Shown here piece by piece: positions 1-6,838 of a DNA stretch of 9,618 nt; position 1 is the first letter of the stretch; every line of letters starts with the position of its first letter. The notes beneath the pieces were generated by a model, which worked only from the letters and a program-made list of their open reading frames with translations, made no database searches and was not told the origin of the DNA. The translations under genes and the position numbers were made by a program. Source of the stretch: Fidelibacterota bacterium (GTDB taxonomy: Bacteria; Fidelibacterota; Marinisomatia; Marinisomatales; TCS55); assembly GCA_002701945.1 (NCBI GenBank), contig NZXJ01000002.1, forward strand, positions 1 through 9,618. The letters run 5' to 3'.

Positions 1-239
1 AATATTAATCCCAATAAAGCTACAGCAATTAAGAACTGTAGAGCAGGTAGATAAAAACTAGATTTAGTCTTAACCACAGGTGGTGCTGAAGTTGGAGTCG
101 GTTTACCCTCTGTTTTAGACACTGGCGTCTCGACTTCAGAAGGACCTACATCTTTTGCCCCCGATAGATTAACTCCACAAATATTACAAAATGGTGCATT
201 ATCTTCGACATCTACTGCACAGACTGGGCACTTTTTCAT
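1..239 (-). CDS. Membrane-anchored zinc-ribbon protein, partial (3' end beyond window)
   Basis: Reading the minus strand from the ATG at 239 to the window edge gives 79 open codons with no stop. The product starts with a short zinc ribbon: C4 and C7 (CPVC) and C18 and C21 (CNICG). A low-complexity Pro/Thr/Ser/Glu-rich linker of about 40 residues follows, and a hydrophobic stretch at about residues 62-79 looks like a membrane segment and runs off the window. This ribbon, linker and membrane-helix plan is common among small archaeal proteins of unknown function. The Cys-rich end would be expected in the cytoplasm, but no function can be assigned. No Shine-Dalgarno sequence precedes the ATG, and a TTTTAA box lies about 26 nt upstream, so the transcript is probably leaderless. 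I am sure it is a gene; what lies after the helix is unknown. Confidence 0.8.
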   Translation of the reverse strand, partial: MKKCPVCAVDVEDNAPFCNICGVNLSGAKDVGPSEVETPVSKTEGKPTPTSAPPVVKTKSSFYLPALQFLIAVALLGLI

Positions 240-262
240 TATGGGACAGTTAAGACTATTGG

Positions 263-268
263 TTAAAA
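263..268 (-). promoter_or_regulatory. TATA-like box for the leftward zinc-ribbon gene
   Basis: On the minus strand this reads TTTTAA, centred about 26 nt before the ATG at 239. That is the archaeal TATA-to-start spacing, which would make a leaderless mRNA. The same bases read TTAAAAG on the plus strand and lie within or beside the 10-bp palindrome AAAAGCTTTT (265-274), so the element might also serve the rightward GINS operon. This is assigned by position and composition only. Confidence 0.4.
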
Positions 269-278
269 GCTTTTGATT

Positions 279-950
279 ATGGCAAACGTTCTTAACAACC
301 TTTTCAATGCGAAAATAATGTCTGATGATTTAATGACTCTAAGGGATTTGAGAGTCCAAACTTTTAAAGAAAGAAGAGAGGGAAGATTAACGAAATTACC
401 CGATGGTTTTTACAAAAGAGTAGGCCGATTAGAAACAAATATTAGAAAATTTATAGAGACCTCAAATAATAATCCTCAAAAGCTTGGAAAAGCAAATGCC
501 GATGTGAGAAAATTTTTAGATATGAAACTAGAATTACATAAACATCGAGAGAGAAAATTAACTGATTTAGCTAGGGAAAGAATTAACGGGCAGAATCCAA
601 ATACTGAAAATGTTCACAAGAGTGAAGAGGAATACTTAACATCCCTATGTGAAGTAATTGAAAATCACCGTAAAAGAACTCTTCTAAGTGAAGTTGAAGT
701 AGTAAAAGAAGAAATACCTAAAAAGAAAATCTCAGAAAAACCTATTGAACAAAAACCTGAAAAAGAAACTAATGAAATCGATGATGAATATATAGAAGTT
801 GAAGTACTTGAAGACTTACCAACTTTTACTGGAATGGATGCAAAAAATTATACATTGAAGAACAGTAAAAAAGAGATAATTCCCATTTACAATGCCAAAA
901 TTTTGAGTGATGCTGGAAAAGTAAAAATTCTTACTGAGGTGAAGGCCTGA
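279..950 (+). CDS. DNA replication factor GINS, A-B type (Gins51/Sld5-Psf1-like)
   Basis: This is a subunit of the GINS complex, which joins MCM and the Cdc45/RecJ-like protein in the archaeal replicative helicase. The 223-residue product has the expected order. A helical A domain (about 15-140) holds the family-like stretch LRDLRVQTFKERR, then LPDGFYKRV, and later HKHRERKLTDLA and a long helix ending HRKRTLL. A charged Lys/Glu linker (141-170) leads to a small beta B domain (171-223) with VLEDLPTFTGMDAKNY and a terminal NAKILSDAGKV. B after A marks the Gins51 class, which can form a homotetramer in some archaea. The ATG at 279 is the first ATG in the frame. ATG 318 (MSDDLMTLRDLR) is a credible alternative because the family usually begins just before the LRxLR helix, and a TTG at 273 is less likely. 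It is the first gene of the operon; its TGA overlaps the next start. Confidence 0.88.
   Translation: MANVLNNLFNAKIMSDDLMTLRDLRVQTFKERREGRLTKLPDGFYKRVGRLETNIRKFIETSNNNPQKLGKANADVRKFLDMKLELHKHRERKLTDLARERINGQNPNTENVHKSEEEYLTSLCEVIENHRKRTLLSEVEVVKEEIPKKKISEKPIEQKPEKETNEIDDEYIEVEVLEDLPTFTGMDAKNYTLKNSKKEIIPIYNAKILSDAGKVKILTEVKA
936..941 (+). promoter_or_regulatory. Shine-Dalgarno site supporting a CTG start for endA
   Basis: GAGGTG lies inside the last codons of the GINS gene and is separated by AAGGC from the CTG at 947. It is the only good ribosome site near the open 5' end of the endA frame. No AUG, GUG or UUG is available there, so it decides the start in favour of CTG. Confidence 0.5.
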
Positions 951-1684
951 CTTACAAAACCAACAAAAACGGCATATTAATTACAGATGAAAGGCTAGCT
1001 GCACAAATATACAATAAAGGAAAAACAGGTACCCCTCAGGAAAAAGGTAATTTACTTTTGAGACCTGAAGAGGCCCTATATTGTGATTATCGAAATGATT
1101 TGGATCTATCAGATAGTGAAAGGCAAAATTTCACATCTAATAGTTATATTGTATACAAAGACTTGAAAGACCGTGGATTAGTAGTAAAAGTTGATGAATT
1201 AGGCTTAAGAGTTTTTGATAGAAAAACTGAAACGAAAGGACAAGCTTCAGCTATTGTACTGCCAAAAAACTTTGATGATAAAATCGATTTTACAAATATT
1301 TTTACTGAACTAGAAAAGGGACTTGATAGAAGAGTCCAAATTGGAATAATAGATTCAGACAAGGATGTTGTTTATTATGTTATAAAAAATACAGAATGGC
1401 CAAACACAAAAATAAAGGAAAATCAAGAAAGTACGATTACAGATGCTAATGTTAAAGAATTACTTGATAAAGGATATCAGATAAATTCTGGATTAAAATT
1501 TGGAACTCATTATAGAGTTTACAATTACGAATCTAAACATGCACCTTGGTTAATTCACGTTGTAAGGGAAGGAATTAATTGGTTAGACATAGCTCGAATG
1601 GTTCGTGTTGGCCATGGAGTGAATAAGATAATTGTTCTGTCTTATAAGAAAAAATGGCTGAGTATAGAATGGATTAAACCTTGA
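947..1684 (+). CDS. endA: tRNA-splicing endonuclease (EndA), two-repeat homodimer class
   Basis: EndA cleaves the bulge-helix-bulge at archaeal tRNA intron borders. The C-terminal catalytic domain (about 170-245) shows the family triad: Tyr192 (HYRVY), His198 (SKHAPW) and Lys227 (HGVNK), followed by the terminal EWIKP. Before it, residues 1-48 resemble the N-terminal domain (RPEEALY), and about 65-150 is a second, degenerate copy of the catalytic fold (YIVYKDLKDRG through VQIGIIDSDKD) lacking the triad. This is the alpha-2 homodimer layout, though compact at 245 residues. The Tyr-His loop is short. The first conventional start, a TTG at 1058, would delete 37 family-like residues. The frame is open back to a TGA at 935-937 with no ATG, GTG or TTG. 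I therefore place the start at CTG 947, five bases after a GAGGTG ribosome site and overlapping the GINS TGA. Confidence 0.88.
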   Translation: MTYKTNKNGILITDERLAAQIYNKGKTGTPQEKGNLLLRPEEALYCDYRNDLDLSDSERQNFTSNSYIVYKDLKDRGLVVKVDELGLRVFDRKTETKGQASAIVLPKNFDDKIDFTNIFTELEKGLDRRVQIGIIDSDKDVVYYVIKNTEWPNTKIKENQESTITDANVKELLDKGYQINSGLKFGTHYRVYNYESKHAPWLIHVVREGINWLDIARMVRVGHGVNKIIVLSYKKKWLSIEWIKP

Positions 1685-2394
1685 TAATTGGATTATACAC
1701 TAAAGATTTCGCATTACTGAATAGAATAACAAGTAAAATAAAAGATAAGAACATAAAACTCCGCCACATAGATGATATTTCGAAATTAAATGATGAATAC
1801 TATGTACTTATTTCAAAAAACAAAATTCGAAATTGTGATGTACCTCAAATACAACCTGGAAATTTAGATATTCTAGAATTAAATATTAGATGTAAAATTT
1901 ATGAATGTTCCGACTTAATAATAGGAATAGATCCTGGAGGAGTTATTGGATTATCAGTAATTGGAGCTGGGAGAATTTTGTTTATGAGTACTTATGAAAA
2001 TCCATTAGATTTGGCAGCAATAATAAAATCTGTGGAACTAGAAATAGGAATAAAATCAATTAAAATTGGTTCCGGTTCTCCTCCAGAAAGAACAAGAATA
2101 TTGGATTCACTAAAGGATCATGCTAGTAAAATACAATTAGTTAATGAATATAATAGTGGAAGTGGAAGTCATACCGAGGCGGCAACAAGAATTGCACTTC
2201 GCCAATTAGAGTATAAATTAGAAGAAAAATACCAACCAAAAAGTGGTGAAATTGCCTGGATTCAGCAGGAATCTAGAAGGCTATCCAAGGGATTAGTAAC
2301 AATTGATAAGGAGTTAGCTTACGAAATATTAATAGGAAAAGTATCCATGAGTGACGCTATCAATAAGTATACTGAAAAGATTAAAAATAGGTGA
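1681..2394 (+). CDS. Uncharacterised RNase H-fold (RuvC/YqgF-like) archaeal protein
   Basis: I do not recognise a named family. The 237-residue protein has an N-terminal region of about 75 residues with short beta and alpha elements. A domain with RNase H/resolvase hallmarks follows: a first strand LIIGIDPGGVIGLSVI carrying Asp84, a Gly/Ser-rich turn with PPERTRIL (130-141), then Glu156 in VNEYNSG and a helix start SHTEAATRIALR (163-174) where RuvC-type enzymes place their last acidic residues. A conserved-looking tail (QQESRR, then a helical LAYEILIGKVSMSDAI) ends it. A nuclease or resolvase role is therefore possible but inferred; the acidic set is not certain. The start is TTG 1681, overlapping the endA TGA. 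An in-frame TAA at 1675-1677 prevents any longer start, and no strong ribosome site is visible, so translation is probably coupled to endA. Confidence 0.75.
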   Translation: MIIGLYTKDFALLNRITSKIKDKNIKLRHIDDISKLNDEYYVLISKNKIRNCDVPQIQPGNLDILELNIRCKIYECSDLIIGIDPGGVIGLSVIGAGRILFMSTYENPLDLAAIIKSVELEIGIKSIKIGSGSPPERTRILDSLKDHASKIQLVNEYNSGSGSHTEAATRIALRQLEYKLEEKYQPKSGEIAWIQQESRRLSKGLVTIDKELAYEILIGKVSMSDAINKYTEKIKNR

Positions 2395-2446
2395 TGTTAG
2401 GCACTTTGCTACCTACATTTAAATAGACGAAAATAGGGAGTGAAAT
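2395..2446 (+). promoter_or_regulatory. Promoter gap before the ABC operon: TATA-like box plus Shine-Dalgarno
   Basis: TTTAAATA at 2418-2425 is a good archaeal TATA-box match, centred about 25 nt before the ATG at 2447. GGGAGTGA at 2436-2443 is a good ribosome site just before the same ATG. The two are hard to use together: a start at the usual distance from the TATA box would fall at or near the ATG and leave the ribosome site out of that mRNA. Read-through from the upstream operon could use the ribosome site instead. Confidence 0.5.
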
Positions 2447-3190
2447 ATGGCAATGCTAGAAGTTAAAGATTTAAACAAGGGATTTGGTTCTAAATCTTTT
2501 AACACAAGAATAGAAGTTCTGAAGGGCGTAAACCTGAAGATAAAAAAAGGCGAATTAGTGGCACTAATGGGGCCATCTGGTTGTGGAAAATCTACTCTAT
2601 TAAATATAATTGGAGGATTATTACCTGCTGACTCAGGGAAAATTGAACTTTCAAATTCTACAGAAGAAGCATTTGAATATGGTACCGAAAACCCTAACGA
2701 AGTTGTTGATGTAAGAAGGAATGGAGTAGGTTGGATATTTCAGGATTTCCATTTAGTAGAACATCTGACTGCTCTTGACAATGTTGCAATGGCTCTTGAA
2801 ATCTCGGGAATTGAACAGTCATTAGCTGAAGATAAAGCCAAAGCTGCACTTACAACTGTAGGATTAGGTGATAGAATAGAATTCGGCGCCGAACAATTAT
2901 CTGGTGGACAAAGACAAAGAGTTGCTGTTGCCCGTGCAATTGCAGGGTCGAGACCCTTACTACTGGCCGACGAACCTACTGGAAATCTGGATGCTGAAAG
3001 TGGAAATGACATTATGAAATTATTTAAATTATTGCGGAAAGGATCAAACCCTATTTCTGTTTTGATGGTTACACACGATCCAAATCTTGCAAGTCAAGCC
3101 GACAGAATGTTACTCATGAAGGACGGAGTAGTAGCTGCTAGTAATATCAAAGCTGCATGGGGAATTGACGATAAGGAGGATAAAGAATGA
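2447..3190 (+). CDS. ABC transporter ATPase 1, LolD/MacB family
   Basis: This is the ATP-hydrolysing subunit of a mechanotransmission-type ABC complex on the cytoplasmic face. The 247-residue protein has a complete set of motifs: Walker A GPSGCGKST (42-50), Q-loop Gln99 in IFQDF, signature LSGGQRQR (151-158), Walker B LLLADEP (171-177) with catalytic Glu176, D-loop GNLD, and switch His210 in VTHDP. ADEPTGNLD and the overall length are typical of LolD/FtsE/MacB-type ATPases. The stretch between Walker A and the Q-loop (about 66-95) is longer and more acidic than usual. The last four bases (ATGA) overlap the permease start, so the two are cotranslated partners. The ATG has a good ribosome site (GGGAGTGA). 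Nothing points to a substrate. Confidence 0.95.
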   Translation: MAMLEVKDLNKGFGSKSFNTRIEVLKGVNLKIKKGELVALMGPSGCGKSTLLNIIGGLLPADSGKIELSNSTEEAFEYGTENPNEVVDVRRNGVGWIFQDFHLVEHLTALDNVAMALEISGIEQSLAEDKAKAALTTVGLGDRIEFGAEQLSGGQRQRVAVARAIAGSRPLLLADEPTGNLDAESGNDIMKLFKLLRKGSNPISVLMVTHDPNLASQADRMLLMKDGVVAASNIKAAWGIDDKEDKE

Positions 3191-6100
3191 GTTCTTTAGT
3201 TTCTTGGCTTTCATCATTGAAAAGGTTGTTAGGAATGTTTGCCATAATCAAGTTATTCTCACCTTATGTATTTTCACCTTATGTATGGAAGAAAAGACTG
3301 CTAGATTTACCCGATAATTTGAGAATTGCAGCACTTACATCATGGAGAGACAAAGAAAGAGGTTTAGCAGTATTTGCAGGGGTTTTTTTAGCTAGTTTAG
3401 TAATTACACTTGTCTTAATTTATGGAGTTGGCCTTTCTCAAGCTTTTTTAGAAGAATCAATTGAGCAAACTGTTTTCGACTCAAAAATTGAGTTTAAATC
3501 AGCTCCTGAACAAGGAGCTACTGGCTGGACAAATGATACGACTGTCTTACAGCAAATGTGTGATGATGTTGTCCTGAGAGAGGAATTCAATGATTGTACT
3601 CTTGTATTAGGTAAAAGTGGACTACATAGTGAAATAAGTTGGGGAAATGATGCCGCATTTTATGCTTCCCCATTGTTTATGAAAGAAATTGAGTCTTCCA
3701 ATGAGGATAGCAAATGGGATACTGAAGACCTATGGAATTATGAATATACAACTGGACCGCCTGTTGTAAACATAAGAGCAATTTCTTTCCTAGGACCTGA
3801 AGCTTTCGATGGAGTTCTTGCAGAAAGAATATCTGAGAATATAATTTACGAAATGGGCGAATGGAAAACTCATGAAGAAGTTAATAATCAAAGAGGAATT
3901 TACATTCCATTGGACATCGCCTCTACTGCAGGAGCCAAAGTCGGTGATAATTTAGATACTTTAACATTCACATACACATACGAAAGAGGTTTGCCTGGAA
4001 CTATGGAGGATGAGGACTGTCCTGGAGAAATAATTGAAGGCGAAGAATACCGTTTGATGTATTGTCAGGTAGAGATGTCGTTACAGAATGTTACCATATT
4101 AGGAATATATGAACCTTGGCCACAAGGAAATCCTGTACTTGCAGCTAACCCAATTTACACTACATGGACACTATTAAGCGAAGAACAACAAATTACTTTG
4201 ATTGATAAGGATCATGTTTACTTGGGTATAACTGTAGATCGAAGCCTACTACCAACATCATCTATATCTGCAGCTGAAGACTGGTTAGATCTAATATCAA
4301 ATGATATGCAAAAACAAACCTATGATGACGGTAATGTAAAAATATTCTACGTTGATATCATTAGCGGAACTATACTCTGGCTCGAATTTGTTTTAGGATT
4401 TGTACAAGTCTTTGATTATATACTAATGATTCCTGTAGTAATTCTTTCGTTGTACTTACTTATCTATGGGCTAGAACTTTCATTAGAGCAAAGAAGAAGA
4501 GAGATTAGTATACATCGATCAATTGGTGCAACTGCAGATAGATTGAAAGGCATGGTACTTTTTGAATTGTTTGTTATATCTTCAGTAGCATGGATTGCAG
4601 GTTATATCTTGGCATTCTTTTCTGTCCCAATCATATTGTCTAGTGTAGGCTTCATGCAATTTGAAAGCTTAGATGTAGACATAAACCCAGTTCTAAGTTT
4701 TGGAGCCACCTTTTTTACAATTTTAGCTACACTTGGTTTAGCATTATTATTCGGACGATCACGAACTCAGAGATTCCTTGAAATGGAAATTGATGAAGGT
4801 GTAAAGAAAACTTCACAATCGGGGAAACCAAGAACATGGCTTCATTTGCTAATGCTTTTTGTGGGTACTTTAGGAGCAATTGATACTTATCAAGAATTAA
4901 CTACAGGAGGGACTGGAATAATCAGTAATTGGTTTTTAGGAGGGCTAATAAACATCTTTGGGCCTTTCATGCTTTGGATTGGTGGAGCACTACTCCTCTC
5001 AAGACTTGGTGCATATGGGCCAAAAATGATGCTTTTCTTCTTCAAAAGAACGCCTTTACTCTCAGACGTAAAACGGGGCTTGCAGAATACTGGCTCTAGC
5101 GAGTCAACTACTAGATTATCGCTAATCATGCTTTTAACATTATCAATTGTTACACTTGCAGCAGTTCAAGGATACACAGGTTCACTTGTTGATGAACGTA
5201 CTGCCGATTTACAAATAGGTAGTGATATCAAAATTTATTCTACAGAACCTATGACATCTAGGGAGATAGAAGAGGCAGTGCTAAATCTAAGCTCTAAAGA
5301 TATAGAAGTTAAGGCTCTAACAGTACCAATGATTTCTTTGGAATCTGAAGACGGTACTGATGCTAATGCTTATGTCCTGATGAATGGAAGTGGAGATATA
5401 CTGAAATGGTTCCCACAAGCTATTCCTGGGAAAGATATCCCTGAAGCCATATCGGCATATGAAAACGGAGGTTTTTCTGCTGGCCCAGATATGGCTTTTT
5501 CACTGGATTTAGAGGGATCTGGTAGATTTGGGGATTCGGTTGATAGATTATACAAAGAAGGAGATAAAGAATCTGAAGTAATGAACTTTACTTGGGAAAA
5601 AACCATGCCTGTTTTTCCTAACGGCGATCCAAATTCAACTATTGACCCTAGTGAAGCGTTAGATAATTATACTAAATTATTAGAAAGAAATTGGTCAAAT
5701 TTAGATTTATCGGGTCAAGATTTGAGTAATCGTAATTTTTCAAAAACCGACTTTTCAAACACTGATTTATCAGGTGTAAATTTCTTTAATGCAAACCTGG
5801 AAGAAGCATTTTTCTATCTAGCAAACTTAGAAGGTGCAAATTTTACAGGTGCAAATTTAGTTAATGCCGTCTTTTTATTAGAATCTGATAAGGTTGAAGG
5901 TGTTGATTTTTCTAATACAAACCTGACTGGAGCAGTTGAATTTGGGGCAATTAATCTATCAAATCTAAAACTTGACGGTGCTGTATGCCCTGACGGAAAT
6001 TTACAAAATGAAAACAATAACTGTTTATCTGGTTTTAGTGAGAATCCAACACCTCTGTTGGAATCAGTCATTCTTCCAACCTCTATAGATTTTCAAACTA

Positions 6101-6837
6101 CTCAATATGAAACTCCAATTAGATACATCGGAGTTCATGAATTCATACCTGGAGTAGCAACGAATGAAATGAATAACTATTTGATAATTAATGAACAAGC
6201 TTATCGAAATTTGGTGGGAGATCAAGAGGTAAATAATCTAAGGGCAACAACTTGGATTGTTGACATTGATGGTTTGAATAACGATGAACTGCAAGTATTA
6301 GCTCTCTTGATAGCTTCAGATTCAAAATTTGAAGGAGCCGATGACTGGGAAACTTCACATGAAAATGTTGAAAGAAATGGAGGAATTATATTTGGTACAC
6401 AGGGGCTATTTACACTTCAATACATCGTAGCAAGTGCGGCTGCAATTGCATCTGCGTTTGTTTTCTTATCACTTGTACTCAACCAGAAAAAGAAAGAATT
6501 AGCTATTTTGCAGGCAATAGGGGCAAGTCCTAATCAAATAATTAGACTTGTACTTTTCGAAATACTATCAATAGTTTTCTTTTCAATGATTTTAGGAATA
6601 ATCTTGGGAATGGGATTATCACTTGCTTTCAATGGCTTTTTCAATATATTTGGTTTCTTATTTCAGCTATTTTCAGGAACTGGTGAAGAAGCTGTAATTA
6701 GCAGGATACTACAATGGCCTTGGTGGGTCATCACACAAGTTACCTTAGGAGTCATGACTGTTGTAGTCATAGCCTTAGTACTAACTACTAGGAGAGCCTT
6801 ACGAGCAGATCTAGCCGTAGTGCTTAAAGGAGAATAA
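3187..6837 (+). CDS. Double-FtsX ABC permease with an inserted pentapeptide-repeat domain
   Basis: This is a 1216-residue membrane subunit of a LolCDE/MacB-like complex holding both permease halves in one chain. I see about ten membrane segments: 60-83, 408-430, 457-484, 502-522, 551-568, 583-605, 645-662, 1079-1098, 1127-1150 and 1179-1200. Each half has the FtsX coupling-helix signature: RRREISIHRSIGAT (436-449) and KKKELAILQAIGAS (1101-1114). Two large extracytoplasmic domains lie at about 84-395 and 663-1075. The second contains about 16 pentapeptide repeats (839-932) ending in a CPDG...C loop. All six cysteines are extracytoplasmic and closely paired: 125/137, 278/293 and 934/946. A hydrophobic, amphipathic N-terminal stretch (1-40) precedes the first helix. 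ATPase genes abut it on both sides. The mechanism is inferred to be mechanical transmission to the outer domains rather than a channel; the substrate is unknown. Confidence 0.9.
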   Translation: MSSLVSWLSSLKRLLGMFAIIKLFSPYVFSPYVWKKRLLDLPDNLRIAALTSWRDKERGLAVFAGVFLASLVITLVLIYGVGLSQAFLEESIEQTVFDSKIEFKSAPEQGATGWTNDTTVLQQMCDDVVLREEFNDCTLVLGKSGLHSEISWGNDAAFYASPLFMKEIESSNEDSKWDTEDLWNYEYTTGPPVVNIRAISFLGPEAFDGVLAERISENIIYEMGEWKTHEEVNNQRGIYIPLDIASTAGAKVGDNLDTLTFTYTYERGLPGTMEDEDCPGEIIEGEEYRLMYCQVEMSLQNVTILGIYEPWPQGNPVLAANPIYTTWTLLSEEQQITLIDKDHVYLGITVDRSLLPTSSISAAEDWLDLISNDMQKQTYDDGNVKIFYVDIISGTILWLEFVLGFVQVFDYILMIPVVILSLYLLIYGLELSLEQRRREISIHRSIGATADRLKGMVLFELFVISSVAWIAGYILAFFSVPIILSSVGFMQFESLDVDINPVLSFGATFFTILATLGLALLFGRSRTQRFLEMEIDEGVKKTSQSGKPRTWLHLLMLFVGTLGAIDTYQELTTGGTGIISNWFLGGLINIFGPFMLWIGGALLLSRLGAYGPKMMLFFFKRTPLLSDVKRGLQNTGSSESTTRLSLIMLLTLSIVTLAAVQGYTGSLVDERTADLQIGSDIKIYSTEPMTSREIEEAVLNLSSKDIEVKALTVPMISLESEDGTDANAYVLMNGSGDILKWFPQAIPGKDIPEAISAYENGGFSAGPDMAFSLDLEGSGRFGDSVDRLYKEGDKESEVMNFTWEKTMPVFPNGDPNSTIDPSEALDNYTKLLERNWSNLDLSGQDLSNRNFSKTDFSNTDLSGVNFFNANLEEAFFYLANLEGANFTGANLVNAVFLLESDKVEGVDFSNTNLTGAVEFGAINLSNLKLDGAVCPDGNLQNENNNCLSGFSENPTPLLESVILPTSIDFQTTQYETPIRYIGVHEFIPGVATNEMNNYLIINEQAYRNLVGDQEVNNLRATTWIVDIDGLNNDELQVLALLIASDSKFEGADDWETSHENVERNGGIIFGTQGLFTLQYIVASAAAIASAFVFLSLVLNQKKKELAILQAIGASPNQIIRLVLFEILSIVFFSMILGIILGMGLSLAFNGFFNIFGFLFQLFSGTGEEAVISRILQWPWWVITQVTLGVMTVVVIALVLTTRRALRADLAVVLKGE
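3256..3285 (+). repeat. Tandem 15-bp duplication in the permease N-terminus
   Basis: Two adjacent in-frame 15-bp copies (3256-3270 and 3271-3285), each starting TTY-TCA-CCT, differ only at one silent third-codon base (TTC versus TTT). Both encode FSPYV (residues 24-28 and 29-33). It looks like a recent small slippage duplication before the first membrane helix. Confidence 0.75.
5701..5982 (+). repeat. Pentapeptide-repeat segment encoded within the permease
   Basis: Residues 839-932 follow the pentapeptide rule with Leu or Phe every fifth position: 841, 846, 851, 856, 861, 866, 871, 876, 881, 886, 891 and 896. An eight-residue break (LLESDKVE) follows, then 908, 913 and about three looser repeats to 929. 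Units such as GANFT, GANLV and NTNLT match the A(N/D)LXX family pattern. Known proteins of this type fold as a right-handed quadrilateral beta-helix of four repeats per turn, so about four turns are expected. At DNA level GGTGCAAATTT recurs 15 nt apart (5833 and 5848). The loop at C934 and C946 probably caps the helix with a disulfide. Confidence 0.9.
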
Positions 6838-6838
6838 A

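Noticed and set aside
1058..1684. TTG at 1058 as the start of endA
   Set aside because: It would discard 37 upstream residues that resemble the family N-terminal domain, it has no ribosome site at proper spacing, and it would leave a 107-nt gap in an otherwise overlapping operon.
5701..5982. The repeat region as a CRISPR, minisatellite or mobile insertion
   Set aside because: The periodicity is 15 nt, in frame, and mostly at protein level with degenerate codons. There are no flanking direct repeats, inverted ends or base-composition break.
5814..6071. Minus-strand open frame with repeated KFAPxKFA-like residues
   Set aside because: The repetition is the antisense shadow of the pentapeptide-repeat DNA on the plus strand, not an independent repeat protein.
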